Assembly (NCBI GenBank): GCA_023838465.1 | Contig: JAIVEQ010000001.1 | Span: 1-64,000, forward strand | From: Candidatus Thiodiazotropha sp. | GTDB taxonomy: Bacteria; Pseudomonadota; Gammaproteobacteria; Chromatiales; Chromatiaceae | Length of the DNA: 64,000 bases | Direction: 5' to 3' | Shown: positions 44,241-51,862 of the stretch, in pieces | Position numbering within the stretch: the stretch's first letter is position 1 | Layout: each line of letters starts with the position of its first letter | Notes under the pieces: model-generated | What the model was told of the DNA's origin: nothing | The model's input: the letters and a program-made list of their open reading frames with translations, nothing else | Databases searched by the model: none | Position numbers and translations under genes: made by a program

Positions 44241-44434
44241 CCATGTGGACCCATCTAGTTGCTATTATCGGTCTGGTTCTCTTATGTGTAGGTTGGGTGA
44301 TCATCCAATTGTGGGTAAAGCGGTTGGAAGCGGATAGCGAGAGACCGACGGATGCCTGTTCAGGGTGCGGATCCTGCGGATGCACACCTTCTACTCAAGA
44401 AGATGTGGATAAAACTCGTGTTAACTGCCCCTGA
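44237..44434 (+). CDS. Small Cys-rich membrane protein at the end of the Rnf operon
   Basis: The product has 65 residues. One membrane helix (about 5-27) precedes a polar tail with DACSGCGSCGCTP, four Cys in a tight cluster, and one more Cys near the end. The start overlaps the rnfA stop by 4 bp, so it belongs to the operon. By analogy, NqrM is a small membrane protein with a Cys cluster needed to mature the iron centre of Na+-NQR. This gene could serve the RnfA/RnfE centre the same way, but the sequences are not clearly related. Its position is the main evidence. Confidence 0.7.
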   Translation: MTMWTHLVAIIGLVLLCVGWVIIQLWVKRLEADSERPTDACSGCGSCGCTPSTQEDVDKTRVNCP

Positions 44435-44489
44435 GGCTTCATCGGTTAGAGTGCCATTGGATCAGGCTGGATATTCTTCGTTAGCAGAT

Positions 44490-44728
44490 CCTAGATTCCG
44501 CAGTTGACCGCTAATTTCTGACGTAAGGGAATGATGTGTTGGATTGAATATGGAATTTCAACCTCACCCATTGGGTGATCCCAAAAACGCTACAAGAATT
44601 TGTGAAAAATCCCGGCGCACCCTGCTGCGTTGTCGATCTTGTTAAGGGAATAACCATTAACGGCGAACGACGCCTTGCCGGGCACGCCGGGATTTCCCAC
44701 AAATCCATATTCAACTGCGGATTCTAGG
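44490..44728. mobile_element. Nested inverted-repeat element (MITE-like) after the Rnf operon
   Basis: The outer arms (44490-44507 and 44711-44728) match over 18 bp with one mismatch (core CCGCAGTTGA). Two further pairs lie inside: 44543-44558 with 44701-44714, and 44601-44617 with 44685-44701. On the right side the three arm parts are contiguous; on the left they are separated by two extra stretches, one flanked by TTGA and one containing a 15-nt palindrome at 44564-44578. No ORF. It begins 56 bases after the last Rnf-operon gene. Confidence 0.7.
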
Positions 44729-44940
44729 CTGATGGGATCAACAGGTGCGGATAGTTGGGTAATGATCAGCTTTGAGTGATAATCTACTCGAATGGCTTGA
44801 TGCCGGTGATTGTTCATCGATTGTCGAAATATTTAACAGTTCTTATGCCTCAAAAGTATGGGTTTGCCATAATGTACTGTTTTTGAGAGGTATCTTCTGT
44901 GTGGAATGAATATTGCACACGGATTCGCTATCTGTAAAAA

Positions 44941-45223
44941 CAAGTGAGTCTTCGATCTCGTGATGTCTTTTAGGCGTCCCAGGCCTAAAAGACACTCGAT
45001 CTTTGACAACCTATTAGTGCCCCGGACGGTCCTGGTCACTGACACTACGTGATCACATCGCAAGCTCGTGACCACTCCGCCGTCAGTTCCCAAATGACTG
45101 GACGCCGTGTTCGGATGCTCGCTTTGCATCCCCTCTGGCGCAAGGCACGACGGGTCTACAGTCTCGCCTCACGCCTACCGGGGACTAACCGCCTCGGCTT
45201 TCAGCCTTCCTTGGCGCTCAGCG
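44941..45223 (+). mobile_element. 283-bp structured mobile element, copy 2
   Basis: Reverse complement of copy 1 at 25872-26154, with equal length and no difference seen by eye. The right end is followed by AATGAC; the left end follows a run of five A. It lies 33 bases before the start of a PEP-CTERM-type gene, so it has probably displaced that gene's original promoter. No transposase gene lies in or beside it, so mobility must be supplied in trans. The strand is given for the ATGA-on-the-3'-side reading and is tentative. Confidence 0.75.
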
Positions 45224-45256
45224 AATGACTTTTTTGTTTTGATGGAGAATACAGTC

Positions 45257-45919
45257 ATGGTCCGAAGAGCAGTTTTTGCCCCTGTTTTAGTCCTATTTTC
45301 TGTACTGTTTGCCGGACATGTCCAAGCCGCCCTGTTTGATCGAGGGAGTGGGCTCATTTATGATGATTATTTGGATGTTACTTGGTTGCAGGACTTTTCC
45401 TACGTAAGAACATCGGGTCATAACACTAGTGGTAAGCTGAACTGGCACGATGCGGTGGACTTCGCCAGTACGCTCAATTATGAAGATACAGAACGCGGGG
45501 TCATCTGGGACGGTTGGCGCCTACCTAGAATGTTCAACACTCCACACCCAAACGACCCGCCAAGCTATGACCCCACAGGCTTGAGTGGTGAATTGGGCTA
45601 CATGTACTACGTGAATCTTGGTATTGAACCCAACTATCTCCGTACCGGGCCTGATCCGGTTCCAAGCAACGATCATCCATTTATCAACATTAGTTACCGT
45701 GGAACCTGGTCTGGCACAATATCAATATTCTCAGACCGAGCATGGTATACACATCTTCATTTTGGTTCAGATGAAGCCACTAGCATTTTTGATGAGCAGC
45801 GTGTCTGGTTACTTAGAGATGGGGACGTCGCGCCTGTACCTATTCCACCTGCGATATTGTTAATGGCATCCGGCCTCCTGTTTCTGAGATTCTATGGACG
45901 TAAGAGCAGGTCCGCATAG
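45257..45919 (+). CDS. Exported protein with VPxP-CTERM sorting tail
   Basis: The product has 220 residues from the ATG at 45257, with GGAG 9 nt upstream; an ATG at 45242 overlaps that site. A signal peptide (about 1-23, ending VQA) precedes LFDRGSGLIYDDYLDVTWLQD, repeated WDGWRLP-type motifs and YRGTWSGT, as in DUF1566-like sugar- or surface-type domains. The C-terminus VPIPPAILLMASGLLFLRF with a basic end is a PEP/VPLPA-type exosortase signal. It is a paralogue of the gene at 46166. The frame runs on upstream into the mobile element only by chance. Confidence 0.8.
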   Translation: MVRRAVFAPVLVLFSVLFAGHVQAALFDRGSGLIYDDYLDVTWLQDFSYVRTSGHNTSGKLNWHDAVDFASTLNYEDTERGVIWDGWRLPRMFNTPHPNDPPSYDPTGLSGELGYMYYVNLGIEPNYLRTGPDPVPSNDHPFINISYRGTWSGTISIFSDRAWYTHLHFGSDEATSIFDEQRVWLLRDGDVAPVPIPPAILLMASGLLFLRFYGRKSRSA

Positions 45920-45942
45920 GGTAAGGAGAAACGAGGTGGAAG

Positions 45943-45968
45943 AAAGGGGGGCTTGCCTCCCTTTTTTT
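45943..45968 (+). terminator. Rho-independent terminator of the VPxP-CTERM gene
   Basis: A G-rich arm (AAGGGGGG) pairs with CCTCCCTT around CTTG, with one G-U pair, directly followed by a run of T. It lies 24 bases after the stop codon. Confidence 0.8.
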
Positions 45969-46165
45969 ATGCGTTCAATTCAATCAGGCTTATATATTCA
46001 GTGCTCTTAGAACGTAACTAGTGTCAGGTTTTTTTACATTTGCGGGGAGTAAGTTATTGGTTAAGTTATGTAACTTAATGATTAATAGAGTAATATTGAA
46101 TTTGGCATGAGTATTGTATATACAATCTGAAATTAATGAATACCTTGGCGTTGGAGCCAATGCTG

Positions 46166-46849
46166 ATGAAAAAACAAATGACCAACATCCTCTGCGCCCT
46201 GTGTATTTCCCTGGGGTATGCCAGTGTAGCCAATGCAACCCTCATCGATAGAGGTGCTGGGCTGATATATGACGATGTATTGGATGTGACCTGGCTGCAG
46301 GATGCCTCTTATGCCATGACCTCCGGTGCTGCACCTTTCGCAAGATTGAGCTGGTTGGATTCGGTCAATTGGGCGAGCGGGCTCCAGTATGACGATCCTT
46401 TACGTGGGGTTGTCTGGGATGACTGGCGTTTGCCGACTACGATCAACAGCCAGGACTCACTCGGGTATGACACCTCCGGCATGAGTAGCGAATTGGCCTA
46501 TATGTATTATGTGAATCTGGGTTATCAAGCCAACTACTCTCATGACAGGTTTGATCCTGCCCCGGTTTCAAGCAACTATAATCCGTTTACCAATCTGTCT
46601 TACCGTGGATACTGGTCTGGTACCTTATCGGATTTCTCCGATCAAGCCTGGTATCTGCATTTTCATTTTGGTTCCCAGGAAATCAATGGCCTATCAGATG
46701 AGCAACGTATCTGGGCGGTGAGGGATGGTGATGTACTGGTCAGCGAGCAGGAGACTGCAAATGTGCCTGAACCGGGCATTTTACTTCTGATCGCGACAGG
46801 TCTTCTTCTCTTTGCCGGTCGCAGCAAGTTGCTAATCAATCGGTCTTGA
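46166..46849 (+). CDS. PEP-CTERM exported protein, paralogue of the preceding gene
   Basis: The product has 227 residues from the ATG at 46166; GGAG lies 10 nt upstream, and earlier ATGs at 46136 and 46160 are possible. Signal peptide about 1-24. LIDRGAGLIYDDVLDVTWLQD, ELAYMYYVNLGY, YRGYWSGTLSDFSDQAWY and DEQRIWAVRDGD match the neighbour closely in order. The tail is VPEPGILLLIATGLLLFAG with a basic end, a standard exosortase signal. The two genes are probably a tandem duplication, with the second copy retaining its own upstream region. Confidence 0.82.
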   Translation: MKKQMTNILCALCISLGYASVANATLIDRGAGLIYDDVLDVTWLQDASYAMTSGAAPFARLSWLDSVNWASGLQYDDPLRGVVWDDWRLPTTINSQDSLGYDTSGMSSELAYMYYVNLGYQANYSHDRFDPAPVSSNYNPFTNLSYRGYWSGTLSDFSDQAWYLHFHFGSQEINGLSDEQRIWAVRDGDVLVSEQETANVPEPGILLLIATGLLLFAGRSKLLINRS

Positions 46850-46912
46850 TCGTTAGATGGCTAATTTCAGCTTGGCTTCGATTTGAAAATGCTAACCCAT
46901 GCGGGGCCCAAT

Positions 46913-47545
46913 TTAACCATACCTGTTGATCAGCACCCAAACTAACGAAATAAACTCCGGTTGATTCAATCTGGGTTCTCCAAGCAGTACCAGCATGAAA
47001 TGCTCATCACCCACAAAGAGCGGCCAGGCACCAATTCTGCTTGAACCGTAAGCATCAACAGCAGCCCATCCCTGTGCCCCCAGCCCCAGGTTTTCTGCCA
47101 GCCTCTCTGCATGCCGAGTTTGCACTGCAATCAAGTCAGCGCTGAGGGCGGAGAGCATGTCAGCGGTTGTATCATTCATTCCACTGTGGGCCAGTGAAAG
47201 CCCATTCCAATCCACTAGAAGTCCTTTTCCTATCGATGACAGGTGTGGAAGGATGTTTTGTAGTTTATGTCCGACGCCGGGACCTGAAACTTGCTGAGGT
47301 TCTTGAAAGCCCTGAACCAGGGAAAGGGTTTGTGCACGATGCAGTATTGCCAGGGCCTCCTGCTCATCGCTGATGTCAAGCCAGCGGCAGAGGTTTTCGG
47401 TGTTAATCTGTAGACTGGTCTCTTGTTTTAACAATACCAGCATGAGACGACGAATCGGTTCATTTTCTCTACCAGAAACCGCATAGAATGCCCCTGCAGT
47501 TGTCGGCAACAAATAGAACTCCTCTACCAATTGATATTCAGACAT
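46913..47545 (-). CDS. Protein with a C-terminal roadblock/LC7-like domain
   Basis: The product has 210 residues. The N-terminal part (about 1-85) is helical, with FYLLPTTAGAFYAVSG. The C-terminal part (about 100-208) fits a roadblock/LC7 alpha-beta fold: GKGLLVDWNGLSLAHSGM, helix, GSSRIGAWPLFVGDEHFMLVLLGEP, then a helix. Roadblock proteins bind or regulate small GTPases and other partners. It lies 64 bases downstream of the TPR-like gene on the same strand. The divergent gene at 50123 is also a roadblock protein, which suggests the group works together. The ribosome site is weak. Confidence 0.65.
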   Translation of the reverse strand: MSEYQLVEEFYLLPTTAGAFYAVSGRENEPIRRLMLVLLKQETSLQINTENLCRWLDISDEQEALAILHRAQTLSLVQGFQEPQQVSGPGVGHKLQNILPHLSSIGKGLLVDWNGLSLAHSGMNDTTADMLSALSADLIAVQTRHAERLAENLGLGAQGWAAVDAYGSSRIGAWPLFVGDEHFMLVLLGEPRLNQPEFISLVWVLINRYG

Positions 47546-47609
47546 AGTTTTATTCGCTATTAAATTTTACTTGGAAATTGGCAAGTCAATGATTCTGTTG
47601 GTTAGGGTG

Positions 47610-48365
47610 TCACTGCACTGATTCAAGAAAAAATCTCTCTGTGTCACGCCACAGTTCAGGCAGGGCCAAGCGCCTGCCAAAAATCCCTGTGAAGGTTTTA
47701 TAAAAGGCATCCCGTGCCTGGTGTTTCTTGTATAAAGAAAGTAACTCACGGCAAACAGTTTCATCCCCGGGATCATCATTTAAGGCATTCTCCAGAATGA
47801 TCATGGCTGTGAGCCAGTCATTCTGGCGGTATCGTTCCATGGCCTGGTCCAGCGGGTTGACAGGAGAACTGTTAGGGTCAGAACCTTTACGGCTGACAAT
47901 ATTCGTGGTCCCTGAAAGACCTCTCGATAAGCTGGAAAAGGTATTGGGAGGTAAGCGCTCCTTTGTGTCCAGGCCTGTCTTCATTCGGGCCTTCAAGAAT
48001 CGGTACCTCTCCTCTGGTAAAAGCGACCTGGCTTGTCTTAGAAGGTTGTTGCGTATTTCATGGCCGCGATTTCCCAGGATGAGAAAAAGGTCTATCAAAG
48101 CCGCGTATATGGCTTCAGAATCGCGCTGGGAAAGATAGAGTAGAGTACGTTGAACATGGGCACGCAGATCCCTGGGGTTTCTTCGTACGCGTTTTATCAG
48201 GTACTGTGAAAAAGCATCACTCCAATCAGAAACTGGAAACGATGGCAGCAGCTGGCTTGGTTGAGGAAGCAAGCTGGGCTCAACTACATGATCTGTAGTT
48301 TGGTAAACTGAATCACCGGTTGTTACATCCTTGTCAGGGAGCTTTCTCACTATCTGTTCATGCAT
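47610..48365 (-). CDS. TPR-like (FimV C-terminal-like) hypothetical protein
   Basis: The product has 251 residues, soluble. A Pro-rich N-terminus (about 1-45) leads to helical segments (VRRNPRDLRAHVQRTLLYLSQ) and a C-terminal tetratricopeptide-like part: YRQNDWLTAMIILENALNDD, then ELLSLYKKHQARDAFYKTF, which resembles the C-terminal domain of FimV-type proteins. The gene lies between the roadblock and pseudo-receiver genes on one strand and is likely a protein-interaction partner. No catalytic motif. The start at 48365 lacks a clear ribosome site. Confidence 0.6.
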   Translation of the reverse strand: MHEQIVRKLPDKDVTTGDSVYQTTDHVVEPSLLPQPSQLLPSFPVSDWSDAFSQYLIKRVRRNPRDLRAHVQRTLLYLSQRDSEAIYAALIDLFLILGNRGHEIRNNLLRQARSLLPEERYRFLKARMKTGLDTKERLPPNTFSSLSRGLSGTTNIVSRKGSDPNSSPVNPLDQAMERYRQNDWLTAMIILENALNDDPGDETVCRELLSLYKKHQARDAFYKTFTGIFGRRLALPELWRDTERFFLESVQ

Positions 48366-48428
48366 AAGTGTGGTGATGCTACCGATTCTGTTGATACGTT
48401 TCAGGGCGTACTGACATACTTATTCGCC

Positions 48429-49802
48429 TTACTCTGTATTGTTGAAAATTGATTTAAAACGTTTTAATAACCCCATATTTGTCTTAGCAGATATGTCTGA
48501 CACAGAAGTTCCCTGTTTCTGGTTTTGGGATAATTTTGTATCAGAATGAGTGGTGGGGTTGCGTTCAATAATATGAATCTCCTCACAGGCGTTACAAAAG
48601 TCAACTACAGTCTTAATTTTAATACCTGTATCATCGGCTATGGTCTTCAAATCAGATGATCGATTCGCCATCATGAAGTCGGCAGTTGTCCTATAGTCGG
48701 AATGATTCGGAACGATATCAAAATCTGGTTTGGAAGTCAGACACAGTTTGTCGTAAGGACTGCTGTATTCTTTCAGCCTCCCCTCTGAACCATAAAGGGT
48801 GGCGATGAAGAATAGTAACCAGAGTGGCTGTGTATTCCAGCTGTCAGGTGGTTCCTTTTCTCCCATCTTCACCAGATCTCGGATAGAGAACCCTGAGGCA
48901 AGGGTACGGAATATATCGGGTGAGAGCCCTACATATGATGTATAGGCAAAGACTTTTTGATCAGGATAAATCCGAACTGGTGGGTATACATAATGAGTGA
49001 TTTCTGTTGGACGACCGCTTAATGCGGCCTTTCTTACTAACCCAAGAAATCTCGTCACTTCAAAAAACCGTCTCGCTGGACGATCCATATCACTGTATAT
49101 ATTTTTCTCGTGACTTTTATCTGAAGATCCATGTTGATCGATCGTGGCTTTTGGTGAAACAGTATCGGATACAGGGTCTGTATCACTCTGTATGCTATCG
49201 GTTTTGTTATAGGTTGCAGGGGTATCTTCTCCGGCAGGTTCCTCTACTGCATCATGTAGCGCGCTTTGTATGTAAACATCCTCAATATTAGATGGATCTA
49301 CTGATTTCTGGAATTCAGATTGTATTACCGGCTCGCTGGGTGTCTCTGGCTGAAAGGATTCCCCGGAATGATGTTCAGTATTAAATTTTACCGCTTCTTG
49401 CCCGGTGCCATGTGATTCCTGTAGATCTTGCGGTACCGGAAGTGGAGGTGGCGTCTTTTCGATAGTCGATAACTCCAGCTCCAGTTCCAGTTTCTGTAGT
49501 AAGGTTACGAGCATTGAGTAGGTAATAGGTTTTTCAAGAGTATATGAGAAAGGGTCAGTTTTCTCACCGCTAACAGAGCAGCTGACAAGAATGGGTCTTT
49601 CATTATTTTGCGTAGGCGTTTCTACCGAAATCCTTTTTGAACTGCTATCCAGGTCGGTATTAACAAGAATGACATCAGCATTTTGGTCATCAACGTAGAC
49701 CCATTCTGCAATATCATACCCAGACGCCATTTCCACTGTCGTACAAAAGAAGATGGCTTCAGGTTGTTTAAAACCGATCTCAGTTATTCTATATGCAGAC
49801 AT
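48429..49802 (-). CDS. Possible pseudo-receiver protein with disordered linker and helical C-terminus
   Basis: The product has 457 residues. The N-terminal part (about 1-112) has alternating strands and helices, ADVILVNTD, RPILVSCS and LEKPITYSMLVTLLQKLE, which look like a response-regulator receiver fold, but the phospho-acceptor context is unclear. A long acidic Ser/Glu/Pro-rich linker (about 115-235) precedes a folded part (about 240-415) and an HTH-like helix pair, DLKTIADDTGIKIKTVVDFC. No known family is certain. It heads the reverse-strand trio and is divergent from the roadblock gene at 50123. Confidence 0.6.
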   Translation of the reverse strand: MSAYRITEIGFKQPEAIFFCTTVEMASGYDIAEWVYVDDQNADVILVNTDLDSSSKRISVETPTQNNERPILVSCSVSGEKTDPFSYTLEKPITYSMLVTLLQKLELELELSTIEKTPPPLPVPQDLQESHGTGQEAVKFNTEHHSGESFQPETPSEPVIQSEFQKSVDPSNIEDVYIQSALHDAVEEPAGEDTPATYNKTDSIQSDTDPVSDTVSPKATIDQHGSSDKSHEKNIYSDMDRPARRFFEVTRFLGLVRKAALSGRPTEITHYVYPPVRIYPDQKVFAYTSYVGLSPDIFRTLASGFSIRDLVKMGEKEPPDSWNTQPLWLLFFIATLYGSEGRLKEYSSPYDKLCLTSKPDFDIVPNHSDYRTTADFMMANRSSDLKTIADDTGIKIKTVVDFCNACEEIHIIERNPTTHSDTKLSQNQKQGTSVSDISAKTNMGLLKRFKSIFNNTE

Positions 49803-50059
49803 ACTGTAAAACGCATTGGGATTCCTCTCCTGAGTATTTGCCTCCAGCCTCTCCGCTTGAGCCTACCAATTCAGGTGAAAATTGTCACTGATACGGTTTG
49901 TATGACAAATAGTACAGGATTCATCTTGCTTCTTGGATTTAGTCTGAATCCGCAAGTTTAGTGTGTTAGTTACAGATACGTTGCTATCAAGTGTGAATTT
50001 TTGTTAATAAAATCTTAAGGTTTCCTATTAAATTTTTACATCGACCAATATATCAAGAT

Positions 50060-50091
50060 AGGAAGCTTCCTAGGAAGACTATAATAGTCTT
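50060..50091 (+). promoter_or_regulatory. Double palindrome with a -10-like box before the roadblock gene
   Basis: AGGAAGCTTCCT (50060-50071) is a perfect 12-bp palindrome. AAGACTATAATAGTCTT (50075-50091) is a perfect inverted repeat around one base and contains TATAAT (50080-50085). They lie 32-63 bases before the ATG at 50123. A regulator bound here would occlude the promoter. No good -35 box is seen, so an activator is also possible. Confidence 0.55.
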
Positions 50092-50122
50092 GGTAAATCT
50101 ACTGATAGAACGGGACAGAGAC

Positions 50123-50491
50123 ATGGGTAAACAAGAAGAATATGCAGGCGTAATTCAACAATTACGAGAAAACGTACCGGATATCACGGGGGTGATGATT
50201 GCATCTGTTGATGGTCTTTCTATAGGGACGGACTTTTCTGATGAGGAAGCCGCTCGAATTGCAGCCATGGGCGCATCTGCTGTCGGGCTTGGCAACCGGA
50301 TTACAAGGACAACAGATCTTGGCGATATGCATGACATTATGATCGAGGGTAGTAGCGAGATTCTGATCATCTATATGGCAGGTACCGCTGCCATACTTGC
50401 TTTGCGTGCACCTCGCAGAGCTAACCTGGGCCTTATCCGTCTGGAAGGTCCTAAGGCGGTAAAAAAAGTCATTGATCTGGTTTTAAGCTGA
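50123..50491 (+). CDS. Roadblock/LC7 domain protein (MglB-like size)
   Basis: The product has 122 residues from the ATG at 50123, preceded by GGGACAGAG. It is a single roadblock domain: EYAGVIQQLRENVPDITGVMIASVDGL, AARIAAMGASAVGLG, DIMIEGSSEILIIYMAGTAAILAL, then LGLIRLEGPKAVKKVIDLV. The fold matches MglB-type proteins that regulate small Ras-like GTPases; no GTPase gene is in the window. The di-iron MBL-fold gene follows after 14 bases, so the two form an operon. Confidence 0.8.
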   Translation: MGKQEEYAGVIQQLRENVPDITGVMIASVDGLSIGTDFSDEEAARIAAMGASAVGLGNRITRTTDLGDMHDIMIEGSSEILIIYMAGTAAILALRAPRRANLGLIRLEGPKAVKKVIDLVLS

Positions 50492-50505
50492 ATCGGGAGG
50501 AGTTT

Positions 50506-51270
50506 ATGGGCTCTACCAGCCTCTACAATAAAGATGGTCATGCCTTTATTCTATTGGAAGGATTTGGACAGGGTGAAATGGTGCCGACCAATCAAGTGGT
50601 TATCCATGATGGGAATGAAGCGATTTTATTAGATCCAGGTGGACACAAGGTTCACTACGAAGTAATCAATGAAGTATCAGCACTCATACCGATCAATGAT
50701 TTAAAGTATCTGTTCTTTTCTCATCAGGATCCTGACATCATCGCGGCAGCGAATGCCTGGCTGATGCTGACAGAAGCGGACGCCCTTATCTCCAAGCTAT
50801 GGGTGCGTTTCATACCCCACTTCGGCATAGATGAACTTCTAATACCCCGCCTCCATGGAATACCGGATGAAGGCATGCGCCTCAAACTGGGCAATACCGA
50901 ACTGATTATTTTGCCTGCTCATTTTCTTCATTCTGCAGGGAATTTTCAGGTCTATGACCCATTGTCAAAAACGCTGTTTTCTGGCGATCTGGGTGCATCT
51001 ATCGGGCCAGATTATGTAGAAGTGACTGACTTTGATGCCCACATTGCATACATGGAAGGTTTTCACCTGCGTTATATGCCCACCAATCAAGCCAATCAGT
51101 GCTGGGCTGAGATGGTCAGAGGGCTAGAGATAGAGCGAATCGTACCGCAGCATGGTGCAATTTTCCCTGATCCGGAAACATCCAGACGTTTTATAGACTG
51201 GATTGCTCAGTTACCAGGTGCGGTTGAAGTTATGAAGGACGGCTACAAGATTCCGGGTGCCGATACATAG
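50506..51270 (+). CDS. Metallo-beta-lactamase-fold di-iron (ODP/FprA-like) protein
   Basis: The product has 254 residues with a strong GGGAGGAG ribosome site. The metal ligands expected for flavodiiron-type lactamase domains are visible: FFSHQDPDI (H-x-D-x-D, with the next His replaced by Ile), PAHFLHSAGNF, FSGDLGAS and PQHGAIF. Lacking the flavodoxin part of FprA, it is the stand-alone oxygen-binding di-iron domain type known as an O2-responsive sensor. It is co-transcribed with a roadblock protein, so an oxygen-signalling role is inferred. Confidence 0.82.
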   Translation: MGSTSLYNKDGHAFILLEGFGQGEMVPTNQVVIHDGNEAILLDPGGHKVHYEVINEVSALIPINDLKYLFFSHQDPDIIAAANAWLMLTEADALISKLWVRFIPHFGIDELLIPRLHGIPDEGMRLKLGNTELIILPAHFLHSAGNFQVYDPLSKTLFSGDLGASIGPDYVEVTDFDAHIAYMEGFHLRYMPTNQANQCWAEMVRGLEIERIVPQHGAIFPDPETSRRFIDWIAQLPGAVEVMKDGYKIPGADT

Positions 51271-51633
51271 ATTAGGATTATATGTCTCCGAAAGCCATTG
51301 AAAAAATCAACCGCGACCTGACATCGATTGTATTGTTATCTATTCACTTGGTACCTGGATGAAGCAGCTTTGATGGATTTGTGATCATCGAGCCTAACTC
51401 AATATATTTACTCTCTATTCAAGTTGGGAAGGGATAGAGCTGATTGGATAAATGTCAGGTTGTTGAGTCAAACACCCATAAAGGTATATTTGGGCTATTC
51501 TTGCCTATAATAATCGATGTGAAAAATGATTCTACGACTAGGCACTATCTTATGTCCGTTAAGAGACATCGGCTTAGCATATTTAATACGAGACGACTAT
51601 GTCTGCCGGTAAAAGAGCGAGGAGGTGATGAAG
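51271..51633. other. Intergenic region, nothing recognised
   Basis: About 360 bases with no supported gene. An 81-codon frame at 51444-51689 has poor composition and overlaps the following gene out of frame. No repeats were seen. Confidence 0.4.
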
Positions 51634-51813
51634 ATGACGACAACCAAGCAATCCGATATAGAAGGGGTGAGCGGGCCACTACAGGCTAACGCACAATCCA
51701 ACAATGAGCAGAAAACAGAAGTAATGTGTTGGAAAGATCCCTTTAAGGTCTGCAAATGTGAGCAACCTCAGCAGGGAGTGTATTGCGGACGTTATCCTAT
51801 TCCTACAGATTAG
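51634..51813 (+). CDS. Small protein with C-terminal Cys cluster
   Basis: The product has 59 residues from the ATG at 51634, with GGAGG 8 nt upstream, the best-supported start here. The N-terminal half is polar and probably disordered. The C-terminal half has MCWKDPFKVCKCEQP then VYCGRYP, with four Cys that could bind a metal. It lies just before the Nudix gene on the same strand. No family is recognised. Confidence 0.6.
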   Translation: MTTTKQSDIEGVSGPLQANAQSNNEQKTEVMCWKDPFKVCKCEQPQQGVYCGRYPIPTD

Positions 51814-51862
51814 TTAAAACCATAGTTGTTTCTCAGGTTTATCGTGTTGGAGGATAAATGAG

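Noticed and set aside
44410..44430. GTTAACTGCCCCTGA at the end of the Cys-rich gene as another MITE end
   Set aside because: Only about 12 of 15 positions match and there is no second arm. It is coding sequence of the Cys-rich peptide.
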